From Centropus unirufus (taxonomy: Eukaryota; Chordata; Aves; Cuculiformes; Centropidae): a stretch of DNA of 64,000 nt. Positions 38,003-51,469 of this stretch are shown here, piece by piece. The notes beneath the pieces are model-generated. The model did no database searches, was not told where the DNA came from, and worked only from the letters and a program-made list of their open reading frames with translations. Position numbers and translations under genes: made by a program. The DNA lies in the NCBI GenBank assembly GCA_013397695.1, contig VYZI01000284.1, positions 480,551-544,550 of the forward strand, given 5' to 3'. Each line of letters starts with the position of its first letter. Positions within the stretch are counted from its first letter, which is position 1.

Positions 38003-41000
38003 AGCCTCTACTGAGACACTCTGCGTATGTTAGGTATAACAGGTACATAAGTGCCTTTTCTTGCCTTTTTGAGTTTGTTTTCATTTGGCTTTATTTGTCC
38101 CAGAGCTTCAGCAAGTTGGAGGATTAGAAGGTTAACATAAATGTTTGGTACAAAATAGAACTGAGAAATTTGTGGTGAATTATTTATTCCACTAATTTAG
38201 CCTTCTTTTCTCTTAATGAACTCTTCGATATTTTTTTCGTATGTTCATTTGTTATTCCAACCTGTTTGATAAAGGCTTTGTGTGAATATATTTCAGCCGG
38301 TGGTCTGTGCACAAGCTACCAACAAATACTCTCTCTTCCCCCTTGTAGATATTTGTTGTTACAGCTGAGGAACTAGCACCGTCCCCAGACTGGAGGGACC
38401 AATGCTTTTCTAGTAGGCACTTGGGAGCTTATGAAGCAAGGAACAGGGGGTGGGTCTAGGACTTAGTCTAGGATTTAGTATGGGACTTTTATTGAGAGAG
38501 GATGTAGCTGCCCTATACCAGCCAGTGCTTGGTTCTACCTTACTTTCAGAACGGATAAAGTTAGACTACACCTTCACAAGTAAAATAATAAGGTGGTGCT
38601 TTATTTATGAGCTACTTCATCATACATTCAGCCCATCTTAGGACTAGCTGGAGATGTTTTCAAGTGGGCTACCTTGGCCACAATGCTGTTGCTACATTTT
38701 AACAAATTAGAAGATATGAGCACAGAGATGCAGCTGCTCAAAAGCTACAAATATAAAGTAATTTAAAAGCCTTTGACAGAAGCAGAGAGGCAAGAATTTC
38801 TGATAAAGACACAGCTGCAAACAGCTTCGAGCCTTGAAATAACACAAGGAACGTGTATCAATTTCTGTCGCTGTGAACATTGACTGCCGAAACTTAATAC
38901 CAACCTCCCCTTCTTGATGATGAAGACATGACATTTCCATTTTATTGATCTCAGCAGAGATGCAGTGCAGGTGGTGTTGAAGGGAATGGGGTGTGGAGGC
39001 ACCGCAGCCCAGGTCCATGCACATGCACTTGGCCCACGAAGTAGTTCGGTCACTGGGAAGATGTTGCTCTCAGAGGGCTGCATGTGCAACTAAAGAAGAG
39101 AAAGTTACAGTGGAAAACCATACTTGGCTATATTTATAAGGTCATCTGTAGGTCTAACCATCTAAAAGACCTTTATATTCAAATATATCTACATATATGC
39201 ATTTGAAATTTATGGCTCAGTATATGATAGTAACCTACGTCATAGAAAGCTGCAGCAGCTGAGTTCCTTCAGCCTTCATGAAACAAACAAAACATTAAAA
39301 TAATTTTTTAAAATAACAGAACTAAGTGCAGATAATCTTAAATGCAGGGCAGAGTGAAATTATCATCAGGCCCAGAACACTTGCTCTTCACAGGGCACAT
39401 TCAGGAGCCTCATCTCCTCAGATATTCTGATTTTCAGCAACAGGCATTGGTGGCAATTCATTGTAAGGTCTAGCAGGCCATACTTTACAGTACTTTTTTA
39501 GTTGTATCATAGTATTTGTCCCATATCTGGTATCAATGTTGCTGGCATGGTTAGTTTTTGTTTTCTTCCTCCAAGTTAATGATGTGTGACTAGAAGTTCT
39601 TCAGCGTTTTTCTTTCAGCTGTCAAGGTCATTGAATAGAAGATGAAAATATTTTCAGCACTTAAATGGAGGAAGAACGGGGAGCTGTTCATAAACATGTG
39701 ACTTTAATTTTGTTTCTGTCAGACACTCCCCTTACACTTTTCAAGGTGATTTTATTTGTACACCTAAATTGTGAAAGGCACATAACAACATATTCAGAGG
39801 GTAGGAGGGGCTGATGTGAATTTCTCCTATCTGGTTACTGCTTTAAGAAGTAGGTGCATCCATCTTGCCAGAGTCCTCACTGAGCTCCTGTCAAGACAAA
39901 AATGCAAAAGCCCTGCACAAGGTAGAAGGTAAGGGTGGAAACGTACCTCATAGGTAAAAATTAACCATGGGGGTTTTTTTCACTGAAAAATTTTAGCTCT
40001 ATCCAAAAAGGAAAGATTTTGATTTCCTTTGCAAAATAAAAGAAAGCATTGAAAATTCTCATTTTATAGTGAAGAAATTTTCTTTGTTAAGCCAGATGAA
40101 ATGTTTTACTTGGCCTCAAATTAAATTGTTCAGTTTTTTTCCTCATTTGTCTAGGAAACCAAAAAAAAGTGTTGCTTTATATCAAGCAGAAAGACTGTTT
40201 GCCTCCAATAATTCATAGTACCCAGCCAACTGAAAAGTCAGTTGTGCACATAGTTTTAGATAAAAGTAGCAACTTTTGGCTTTGCTCTGCTACAGAACGA
40301 AAAATGGGAGAGACTTCATTTTTCCTGCGTGCAGGCAGGAAATAGCAATATAATTTTCCACTACTTTAGCTGGATATTCTGGCTAACACAGGCTGAGAAA
40401 TACCCTTGTACAAGCTGTGGCAGAAATACCATCCCACAAGACATGGAAGTGACCTGCTGTGAGAAGGACACAGGGGAGCAACAGATCACCTACTGAAAGG
40501 AAAAGGAGGTGCAGGACACGGGGAAGCAGGTGAATGGAGACCAAGCGGACTGAATACCCGTAAGGAGAATGGTGGCACAGGAGGTGGGCCCAGCAGCAGC
40601 AAAGGTAAGTGCTCAAGATGTATATGACAAACTGCAGTAGCAGCTACTTTATCGGTTCCAGTACCGCAGTCGCCTTGGTGACACGTCCTTCAGCCACTGG
40701 GATCATGCAAAGATGCAAACATTCTCGGTGTCCTTATCCTTGCCACTTGCCTGGACTCAGACCAGTAGCAACAGGAGAGAGCTTGTGACACAGAAGTGGA
40801 CACTGGCAGTGCCTTGAACCCGTTCCCAGAGCAAACTTGTTCCTCTGTGCAAGACATGATGGAGTGATATGAATATCCTCCCTGCTGCCTAAGCAGATTT
40901 ATCAGTTGCATCTACTGCTGCCTTCTTCTATCCTGCAACATTTCTTGTGTCATTAAACCAGCAGTGAGTAGTTACTGGTAGGTTAGGGCTTCAGGAGCCA

Positions 41001-43636
41001 GTGCGCTAGTAGGTGGTTTGGATTCCTGAAAACCAGCCAGGGGAGACAGTCTTGTTAATGAGCACTAGGGATGTTATGAATAAGGCTCCTGCCTGCCCAT
41101 GGAGATACTTACTTGTCTGTGATGGTACATCCCACACTGCTAACCAGAAATCTGCCGCTCTGTCTGACCAAGCACCATGTGGTGATGGAGTGGTATCCTT
41201 TTCAGTGGACACATATGCTTGGCTGGTCAGAAGTTACTTGTGGAACCTTGGGAGCCAATTGTCCCCCCGCCCCAGCCAGCTGCTGGGCATGGCTGCTTTC
41301 ATTTCAGGTGTATTGGCAGCAGAAACAATTGCCATGTACTATCTGCTAATTTGTCAGCATCAAATTTCCTAGCCATAAGTGTGACCTAAATTAAGTTAGC
41401 CCTGGGCTGGCACAGCCTCCCTTGTCCTTGTGGGTTGACATAGACAGTTGCCACAACTTCTCCAAGGTCTACACTCCTGTGCAATGTCCAGAGTCATTTC
41501 CATTTCATGTAACTCTGCATCAGGCAAGAATCACCTCTAATATCAGCTCTGTGCACCCTACTGCCACGCAGCTGGCAGCAGCAGGAGTTCCCTCCATGCC
41601 AGACCCATACCTTAAGTGGGCAAGAGCAGGGAGAAGACATGGCACAATACTGGGTGGGCAAGCTGGTAGTAGGGAGCTTTCCTAAGATCCAGAGAGGTCA
41701 GGCAGGTGCTCCCACAGCACGTAGTAAAATACCTTGTCACTTTGAGAGCATCAGGCTATGTCCTTGCTAAAGCCAAGTGCCTTCAGCTGCTCAAATGTGA
41801 ACCAAATGCCATTTAGCGGCCCGGCCCAGGCAAACTTTGTAGGGAATACGTTGTCTTTTGGAGGTCCTGGCAAAACCTGCTCTGCCTCGGCAGAGGCAAG
41901 TGGTTTCAAATGATTTTATCAACAATTAAAGCTAGCTCAGAGTTCCTTAATAGCTTTCTAGAACCATGTAGAGAAGGACCTCAATGCCCTGAAACTTGAG
42001 TGGAGGACACAAGACTATTTAAGTCCTGAAAGAGTGACTTTTTGACTAATAAAGACTTAATTTCTGCATTATGTTGTGCATCATACTCAAAAGACAGAAG
42101 TACCTCTTTAACATCGCACTACAATGGATATGTATAATATTTGCAATAATTTAGCAGGAGGCCAGTAGAGCTGATAAAACCTAGGACAAATTATGAAAAT
42201 CCCTAAAAGGAATAATTTATATTTTTTCCAGTCATGGATATAATAAGTATATTTTCCTGGGCACAGCCTACAATTCTTGCCTCCCTATAGAGTAAATGCG
42301 TTTCCCCAGTCAACTGCACAGCACCAGCCGAAGTGAATGGGGTGTGTGTTTGCTTTGTTTTTCTTATTAAATATAGATTTGTGGTCAATCAGGAGCTGTA
42401 AAAATATTACCAAGGTGGTTACAGCCAATAATATTTCCTTTTGATAATTTTATGGCCCTGTGGTCAAGACATGAGTGTCTAGAGTGTGAAAGGAAGCAGA
42501 GCCTGATTCTGCATGCCATTACAAACTTGCCGGTAATTGAAAAACTGAAAAGTCAACAAAAAAGTGCAATGTATTTTCACTGTAGCTGTTGCTGCAGTAG
42601 TCATGGTGAGCCACACAGATTTCCAGGCTAAATCCTCACCAGTGGCACTGTTTTTCCTCTGCTTTCCCGCTTGTTCCCACTTTATCCTTGCAATCATCAC
42701 TGTTTTCCCTGACCTACAAGAAGCCATCATCACAGATGAGTGTCTTTTTATGAATATTGTTTTATCTATCACTTACATCTGGTGGAGACAAGCAAATGCC
42801 ATTTCAGGACATAAAGGTTCCCGATTAACAGGAGCTTTTCCTCACGCCCCTGGGAGTACTGCCTGCCTCCATCTGCCCTTCTGCTTTCTGCTGGGCTGCT
42901 CCTAGTGTCTCCATCCCCCCGGCAGCACCAGCAGAGCTGGCTGTCCCGTTCTAGGCTGCTCCCCCAGCACCACTCACTCCCTCCCCACTGCCCTGCCAAT
43001 GCTCGCACCCCGTGAGACTCACCCTGACCTCCACTTGTCTGTGATCAAGCTGACAGCATGGAAATGGGTGGCATTAGGGCCCTGCGTAGGTAATTAAAAA
43101 GCAGCAAGCAATAGCCACCGGGTAAATGGCACAAGTGTTGCCCCTCTCTGGTTATGTCAGCAGGGAACAGGCAAAGGTCTGTGGGTGGGCTCAAAAGCCT
43201 ACTGAAAATACAGTGCAAAACCTTCACTACCCTTTAGGACACAGCAAAGCCAGTTATCTGAAACTGATGCTTCCTCTCCCTCCCATGACTGCAAAACTTG
43301 AGACGTGGAAGCAGATCAGGTGTGACAAAAAGCTTAGAGCTGGAGATGCACTGGTACAGTCCAGTACTCTTCCCCTTCATCAGCTCTGTAGCCACCACAT
43401 ATGGACCCTGCAGATTCATGCTCCAGGTTGTTAAAAAATGGTTCATTTGCCTGCAATGTAGAAAACTGAAGCTTCCAGAAAGAAAAACATTCTTCAAAAA
43501 TGACATTTTTTTCTCCCTGTAATGATCTGATGATGTTGCAACACTAGGCATAAGAAGGAATCCTCTCTCATGAAGTACTGAGTGGCAGGACATCACCAAT
43601 ATTGCTTATTTTTTCAATACTTTTTCTTCCTTACTC
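38003..43636. other. Non-coding stretch, GC-richer in part
   Basis: The DNA becomes somewhat GC-richer at 40380-41700 and 42830-43030 (C-rich plus strand). Frames up to 121 codons (43234-43599, minus) occur without recognisable domains. A good donor-like CAAAG/GTAAGT at 40604 follows a weak acceptor at 40391, but the only sensible frame stops after 34 codons, so I do not annotate an exon. Confidence 0.45.
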
Positions 43637-44345
43637 TCACAGTTTAACCCCCAACCCCCAGTCAGGTCAGCAAAGTTGTGAACCCAGTCCCACACACACA
43701 CAGAGAAAGGCGAAAGGGAAATGAGAGANNNNNNNNNNNNNNNNNNNNNNNNNACAATAATTGTACAAATTAAAAAAAAATAAGAAAGTAATAAAATATA
43801 AAAAATATACAAAATCAACCCCCTCAATGACTATACGTCACCACTAATGTTACAGAAGAGGCACAGGGAAAAAGTCCTGAGTTGGGCTCAGTAGGAGGTG
43901 GAAGATGGACCCAGCAACTGGATTCAGGAATGTATGGATTTGGGAACAAGGGCAAAACGACAGGGGTCTTACTGGACACCAACCATTGGAGAAGAAACCT
44001 TGACCCTTGTGATTCCTCAGTTTCATACCGAGTATGACATATATGGAAAGAAGTGCTCTGTTAGTCAGTTTTGAGTCACCTGTCCTCTCTGCAGGTGTTA
44101 CCTTTTTCCACCCTTTGACTTACGGCATTCCATTAACTCTCCGGCTTTAGTCTTCACAGGGATAAGTGTAATCAATGGCCTTTCTGCATACCAATACTCT
44201 GTTGCTTTCATGATTATAATCATAACTTTTAAATGTTATCATTTCTAGAGAGAGGCACTGTCTGAAAAACATGTAGATATGAAGTTACTTAGAAGAGGCT
44301 TAGCTGAAAGGTTGAAAAATTAATCCATTAGCTCTAGCCAGAACA
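43637..44345 (+). mobile_element. Degraded LTR of an avian endogenous retrovirus-like element
   Basis: In order along the plus strand this shows a CAGTTTAACCC start, an A-rich middle, a CACCACTAATG block, a CAGTTTCATACCGAGTATGA block with CATATATGG after it, a GTCAGTTTTGAGTCACCTGT block and a terminal CTCTAGCCAGAACA. That order and wording match LTRs widespread in bird genomes. It looks like a solo LTR: no gag, pol or env remnant and no second LTR were seen on either side. The ends are approximate and no target duplication could be assigned. The exact family is not named because I could not compare it with a library. Confidence 0.6.
43729..43753. other. Assembly gap, 25 Ns
   Basis: Twenty-five Ns interrupt the LTR between a purine-rich segment and an A-rich segment. 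A round 25 may be a placeholder, so true spacing here, and all LTR lengths, are uncertain. Confidence 0.99.
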
Positions 44346-47300
44346 TTTACCAAGCAACAGCAACCAGTGCAGTAGAAGTGCTGCCACCCTGACCATATCA
44401 GCCCACTTCCCACACCTGACGCTGCCCCAATTCAGACATACAATGGGCAGACAGATAGACTCACACTTTGGTAACTGCCTGAACAGCACAAGTATCACCC
44501 CAACCCTGCAAAATCATCCCTTCTGCTAGTTTGAGACTGGCCACCCCCAGCGCATGGGCTCACAGGCACGTCACCACCGCCTTGCTCAGTGCTCTCTGGA
44601 CACCAGACCCAGGGCACCAGGCATTTCTTTGTCTTCCCCTCACTTTTGGGTAAGGGCATATGAAATCCTGTTCATTACAATAAATTACTTCTTCCTGTTC
44701 AACAGAAGACAGAGTATGAACAACCATTGTTATACAAATTTTCATTACAATTATTAAGGATTACATATACTTATTATATTGCATATAATATCTACCACTG
44801 TGAGCATGAATACATAGTATTTTAAAAAAGCAAAAGATTTTAGTTCTTCCTGAGCATTTTCATGCAGTATCTGAACACAACATTGTGAAATACAAAGATA
44901 CAAAGGGTTTTTTTTTTCCCTGGGAGGAGGGTGAGGCAATCATTATTTTTTAGAGAAAGAATGTATTTTAAAAAAGTGCACCACTGTCATTTCCTCCCAC
45001 ATGCTTTTTCTGGTTTTACCCCTTCAGATTTTTGGTGCAAATAAAATAGGATCCAATTATAAAATTGAGAGAAAATTTTGATTTGTCAATTGATAAAATG
45101 TTAACACTTGCAGAAAATTATATAGGCATTTTCTATTTCCCATTTTTTGTGAAAAATCAGGACATTCTGAAAAAGTTGAAATGTTATTCTGAAGTATTTC
45201 AGCTTTGTCAGCTCACTATTTTTCAACAAATGCATCTTCAGTCAAAAATTGTCAATCTCTTTTCTTCTCACATACTTTTGTGACTCTCTCTCCATGTTCT
45301 TAGGTTGCTATCCAGCAGCTTCTGTGTCCATGGTAAAGATCATTTACCTGCTAATGTTTTTCAGCTACCTGGGTCTTTTTCCTCTTGCACCCCATAGCGA
45401 GGGCAATGGAGCGATTGAGATGCTCTTACCCCATCTAGCACCTCCTCTGATTACTTTTCTGGACCCTCTTCTTGCAGGAGCATTTATGGATAGGAAAAGT
45501 GACCTGAGCTAATGGCTCAATTGCCTTCTGCAGTTATTATGGAAAAATCTCCTTTAGGGGGATTTAGTTTTTTCTGGCTGTTTTTTTTTCTGAAGAACAA
45601 ATATGGATTTATCTGGATGTGGATATGTTCCATAAACTCAATGATGTCTCATCATGGGGGTAAGAGGGAAAGCATGCACTATATTAGTTAATAGGTCTCC
45701 TGTCTGTACTGTCTATTATATGATGATAAGTATACCTAGAAATGCAGGAAAATATTCATAAAAGCAATCAGATAATGAGGAATATTATTCTCAGAAGTTC
45801 TTTCCTGTGTTTGAACAGGAGGAACAAATTGAAAGCTCAGGTTGTGTAGTAGCTTGGAAATAGTGCACATAGTGACCAAAACTCTTATCAGAGGTAGCAC
45901 TGACATAAGTTTGAAGTGGAAAAGAAGTGTTCATAAGGCACAGACAAGGAGGAGGCTTCCAGTTACAATTGCTCACAGCATTAAAAATAGTGGCAAAAAA
46001 AGAGGTTTGTTATTGCTGCTGGTAGCATTATATTGGAAAAAACCCACTGTGGAAAATAAATTCAGAAAATAGTACACACACCGCCCCATTTCTGAGAAAC
46101 AGAGATCCAGTCTGTCCTGACTACAGTAAGAGCAGCAGCAGCAATCAGCCACTGAGATCCACTTCACACCAGAGGCCACTTTCGAAAATCAGCATCAGGG
46201 AGGACTGATATCAGCCACAAGCCTTCTCCCTTCCTTTGAGTAGGACTTTCAGACAGGGTCCTGGAAAACTTCCCAGCAGCCAGGCCGTGGTGTTTGCTCT
46301 ATAAAGTAGGAAGAGGAATGTAATAATGTGATGCAAACTGGTGATGTGCAGTGATATCACCATAAAGGAGATTTTAAGATGTCGCTCACCACCTGCTCAG
46401 AGGAGAGAGATAGGCCACACCAGGTGCAAATCAGACCGTTCAAAGCAGGTATATTCCAAGGATAAAATTCCAGTTTGTGGTTACCTTCTCTTCCTTTAGA
46501 AAATACCACTGCAATTTCGTAAAATATTGAGGTTCTTGTTGAGAACAACATGCTAATAGTTTGTATGTCCCTCTCCGTATGAGCCAATACATTCTCTGGT
46601 ATCGTTTAAGTGAATTATTTATACTTGACACATGTGTACACTCCAGGACGGTGAGAAACCTCTTTCGAGTCAATTGGGCCGTCATCCCCTTTAATTTTGA
46701 GGAGAGTAGGAAAACCAGTCCTCTGACACTGGCCTAGGTCTTTAAAAAGCTTCATGCTCTATTAATAAACATGCAGAGACATCATTAATATCTTTACTGA
46801 GCATCACTCCCTCTCACTGTAGGTTCTTTCTGACATTACTTGCAAAGTTTAACCCCAAGAAGAGGTAAAAGAGATTTTGAATGAGACAAAAAACTTCTGC
46901 TTTCACTTCAAAAACCTCACACTGCTTCCCAGGCATGACCCAGATCTGTTATATACAGCAAAGTTGGTCAGTATAAATCTTTATTTTGTATATCGGAAGG
47001 TATGCAATAGAAAACCTATTCTAACAATAAACGCTTGTCATCTGAGGTCTATAGCTTATTTTGCACCTCAGGAAAAAAAGCCTCTGTTCACTCTTGGCCA
47101 ACTGAGTTACATTTTCTGCTATTATTAATGCATTGCAAGGCGTTTTTTCATATCAATTTGAAATTATACATCTGGGAAATCCCAGTACAACGGCAGTCAA
47201 TGCTTTGTTTCTCTGTGTGGCCCTTTGCAATTACTAGAATGTGCAAATATAATTTAGCGCAGGTAAAATTCAATCAGTCACCCCAAGCACAAAGAAATCT

Positions 47301-50300
47301 CCATCTCCCAGAAAAAAACCCAGAGAGTGTTTCCCTGCAAATGGCACAAGGGAGCTGTAAGAGTTTCTAAAACAAATTTATTAGAATATTTAAATTCAAG
47401 TTGTAATGGGAAATTTAGCTCAATAGGTGAGGTGGCAGCATGCTGAAACCCAAGTGAAGCAGGCAGGCGGCTTTTGAGGCTGTGGGCTCACTCAGGTGGC
47501 AGTTCTATTTCTGCTCGCACAAGGTAATTGCAAAAAAACAGGCAGGTAGCCTGTTCAAAAAGCAAATCATAGGGGCGCAAGGCTGAACCCAGGCTGAACC
47601 AGGGTCCACGGCTGGGGCATGACAATGCCTCAACCCACCATAGCTGGAGGGAGACACCGAACAGGGGTCGCTGCAATGGCTGAGTGTCCAGGGCTGCCAG
47701 ACACCCATCCTGTCCTCAATCAGCTGCAGACATGGCCACGAGTTCGTTGAGGTCACAGCTCTGTGGTTTTCTTTAAATTGCACCATAATGAGGAGATGTA
47801 GCTTTAGAAAAAATAAAAAGCAAGATAATAAAAAACTGCAAAGTTTAAGAACCACTGATCTGTGCTCCTCAAGCAACTCCACCACCATAACATTTTGTTT
47901 TTGTCAAGCAGAAAAGGCCTCCCTTCACCTCCCGCTATGTTCAGTGGAAACATTGTCATCACCTTCAAAGGAATGAGGATCAGGCCTCCAACATGTTAAT
48001 AAGCAACAAAAATTATGGAAAGAATTACATTTAATGTGAAGTCAGGCTGCCTGCAGTGAGCACATCGTACATCCTGTCACAGATCACTTTGTGCTGGAAA
48101 ACTACACCACGGACTGATCCGTGGATGAGACAATTGCAAGACATTTCTGCTTGGCAGGAATATGGAGGGAAAAGGAGATGAGAGATGAGTCAGCAGTGGC
48201 CAAATGCATATGGGGTTGGCTGGAAAACTCCAGATACACTCAGGTCTACTTCTGAGGAGCTGAGAGCACCTCAGACTTGGTGTGGAAGCAACTTCATAAA
48301 TGGTTGCAGCCGCCCTACCAATAAAAAAGACTCGTTCTGCTCACGTACATCTAAAATCCTACTGCTGTGAAAGCACCCGCCTCGACATTTAGAAAGCACC
48401 TTTCATAAGTATTTTGAAAAAGAAAGGAAAACAGTTTTCCTTGTCACTTCCCTTGAAAAGAATATTCCTGTTTATCTCCTAGAAAAAAAAAAAAAGAATC
48501 AGCAGAGGAACACATTACTTCCAAATATTTTCAGGCATACACAGAAGAGGGTAGGAGGATTGTGTCTAAGGTAACTTCCATGTTGCCTCTTTTCCCATGA
48601 GACTCACCTTGCCGAACACGTTCAGCCAGTGTTTTTTCTTTCGTGTCCTCATAAGCCCAAAGAAAGCCATGACTGCTGCTCTCCGACCTGCTGCAGCATG
48701 GGGCAGAACATTTATGTGCCCACTAAAACTGAAAAGGTTCAGACAGTGCAGGAGCAAGAGGGGCTTTTCCTTATCATGCATAGGGAAGAATGAGAAACCA
48801 CTGAGTTTCCTGGAAATAAACAGTAGATCTGAGGGACAGCCCGATTTACTCATTCCCTAGCCCATGATTGCACCTGAATACAGTCTTTTTACCCATGGAG
48901 GGAAGCAAGGTTATTTCTGTGATCCTGCGTCGCCATCACTGAGCTATTTTCCACTCATCAGTCTAGCAGGCAGCCTGTGCATTGTGGCAACTGATTTTCT
49001 TCACGGAATGAGCAGCTTTGAAAAACAGTCTTTGTAGCCCCAAACTGACTAGAGACTGTGTTTTCACAATTCCTCTCATCAAAAATGCACCTACCTTCCC
49101 ACCCACTCATTTTTCTGCTGCTCTGAATTTCACCTTCAGTCTCAGTCTTTGCCTCCTCTTGCTCCTAGAGCAGTGCCATTTCCTAGGATTTCCTCCCTTT
49201 TTTCCTTCTAAATCACTCAGTCACATCCTGTTTTTGTATCTTGCCCTAAACCCTTCCTTTTGACTATGACTTACAACCAACTGTATAGAACAACATCAAT
49301 ATTGTAACAGCTACTTTGGAGCTGTTGTGATGGAGATTTCTAAGTATGCCTGTTAAAACTTGCCCTGAAATGTCTGTAGGGGGTAACAGTGGGAAGGGCT
49401 GTGCAAATTCAGGTGTTGATGATTAAATAGTTTGCAATTTTATTTTTGTTTTAAATCCCAACTGGCCTAGAGAGAAAAAAAGAAAAGATGCCTATGGTTA
49501 CTTTTGGAAGGTCCCATGTTTCTGTAACCCCTGCTTACCTTACAGACTGCTTTAATTCAGGGTACAACATTGCTCCTGTGACAGGCTGAGTAGTTGCCCC
49601 CCCACACCACTTCAGTAAAAATCATTTTTTCCTCTGGAAGTTAAAACATCCTGAGGAAGAGAAAGAAAAGCAAGAGGATTTATCAGACAGACCCTGACAC
49701 ATCGTAAAGCTGCAGCATTGTTATCAGGTATCATTCTAACACACACACTGCTCTACACCACTCAAAATTTTATGACCACAAAAACAACCCACACATACAT
49801 GCCAAAGTGTGACTAGCTGAAGACAGCTCTCAGCATGTTAGCTTCATTTCGCTCAAGAGACAAACAAGAGATCACAAATGAACCTGCCTACACCGTACTG
49901 ATATGAGCAGTAATGCAGGGTTTTGTCAGTGAGTCAACGCAGCTACCAAACCAAGCACTACCTTTTTGTGGCTTATAGCACCTGTAAAGCCTTCTGCCTA
50001 AAAACCAATCAAATAAGACACCGAGTCACTTAGTTGTCACCTGGAGACACATAGCAAAAGCAGCCACTGTATGAATAGTTGATGCAAACGTTTTGCTCAC
50101 AGTTAATTCAGGATGAATAACAGAGAGTCATATGGTTACTTTCACGCCCAGGTACAGCAAGATCTAAAATGCATAAAATTGATGTTAAATGCATAAAATC
50201 TCCTGCTTGGAGCATCAAAACATAGTCATGGCCTTGAATGCTGATATGAAATCTGAAGCATATTCCACATATCACTTGGACTGCAGCTAACATTAACACC

Positions 50301-51420
50301 TTTCCACTGCAACTGTTACTTCCCTGTAATTGGGCAGACCCTGTGGTTGGGGATTTCTTCAGAGACCTATTTTTCAATTAAAGTTTAAGTTTCAAGTAAA
50401 AGGATTTGTAGGGAAAAAGATTGCGTGCACACCTCATTGTTGCACTGTATCAAAACATGAGATTTGTTGGTTTATTATTTCCTAGGGGGAAGCTAAAGAA
50501 ATAAAGGAAAGGTTATGCTTTTTCCAAATTCACTTTCAGGTTCAGGATGAACCGCTATCTCCGTTGGTGTTTGTAGCCACATGGTCAGGCTTGCTTGACA
50601 AACTACAAGTTGCCTTAACAGGGAGAAAACTATTCTGCATTATTTTCCTTCTGAGGAAGACAAATGACAAGAAAGAAGAGCCACCAAAAAATAAGAGAGG
50701 TATTAGTGAAGCAAAGTTGGAGTTGCTCTTGTAGCAGGTCAGTCTAGATATAGGATGAGTTTAAGCTTCCTAACTGTGCTACCTAACTCCCCTGCTACTA
50801 CTATACTCCAGCCTGGGAATAGGAAGTGGAATAACTCCACAAAATAAGCAAACCCCAATAGCTTTGTGAATCCCTGCTCTAACCCCTGCCACTCTGGCTC
50901 TCGCTATGCACCAGCCTCTCAGGGAGTGCAGGTACCCACAGGCACCTCTGCAGGTCCTGTTGGTGGTCAGGAACACACAGGAGGGGGACTCAGGGTCCAT
51001 AGAGCTGCTCCTGAGCATTGCAGAGAAAATCCATGACTGCTTCCTGGTGTTAAACAGTTAAACCAGTTGGATTTGGAGATCTAGAAAATTACAAGGATGA
51101 GATAACTACATTTGTGAGCACATTTGTTTTGAATCCAAACCATTTCCCCAAATGTATTAATATGAATTACCAGAAGATTTTCTGAGGATTTATATGTGCA
51201 GTATTCCAAGGAAAAAAAAAAAAAAAGGAAGAGAAAGCCTGAGTAGGAATAGTCAGTTTTAAATTAAGATAAATTACTCTGAGTTTCTTTTTAAAATATA
51301 TGTATGTCCATTGTTTATGATTGCAGAGTTCAAAATCCTGAACATGCCTGCTGAGAGGATACAGTTCTCCCTTGAAAACTCTTTGCTCTTGTTATTTAAA
51401 AGACAGCCTGATAACACTGC
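44346..51420. other. Non-coding stretch, nothing recognised
   Basis: No gene is recognised. Frames up to 127 codons (47505-47888, minus) lie in GC-richer DNA and overlap open frames on the other strand. AAATGCATAAAAT occurs twice at 50167-50179 and 50187-50199. A 15-base A-run lies at 51212-51226. No repeat family was identified. Confidence 0.5.
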
Positions 51421-51469
51421 AAAGGGAAAAAGGAAGGGGGCGAAGAGGGGGGAGAAAGGGAAAGGAAAG
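51421..51469 (+). repeat. Polypurine tract
   Basis: Twenty purines, one C (51441) and 28 further purines occur in a row, with G-runs of five, six and three. Homopurine tracts of this kind can form triplex DNA or G-rich structures. There is no sign of a specific role. Confidence 0.8.

Noticed and set aside
40392..40604. Possible plus-strand exon ending at a CAAAG/GTAAGT donor
   Set aside because: The acceptor is weak and the sensible frame stops after 34 codons. A good donor motif alone is common by chance.
41013..41372. 119-codon plus-strand frame in GC-richer DNA
   Set aside because: It has no known domain and another frame of 78 codons is open over the same bases. GC-richer DNA has fewer stops.
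44210..44223. Perfect AT-rich 14-bp palindrome ATGATTATAATCAT
   Set aside because: It is short and AT-only at the centre, inside the degraded LTR, and expected by chance.
47405..47480. tRNA-like A-box word TTTAGCTCAATAGGTGA
   Set aside because: No matching B box, anticodon stem or acceptor stem could be built.
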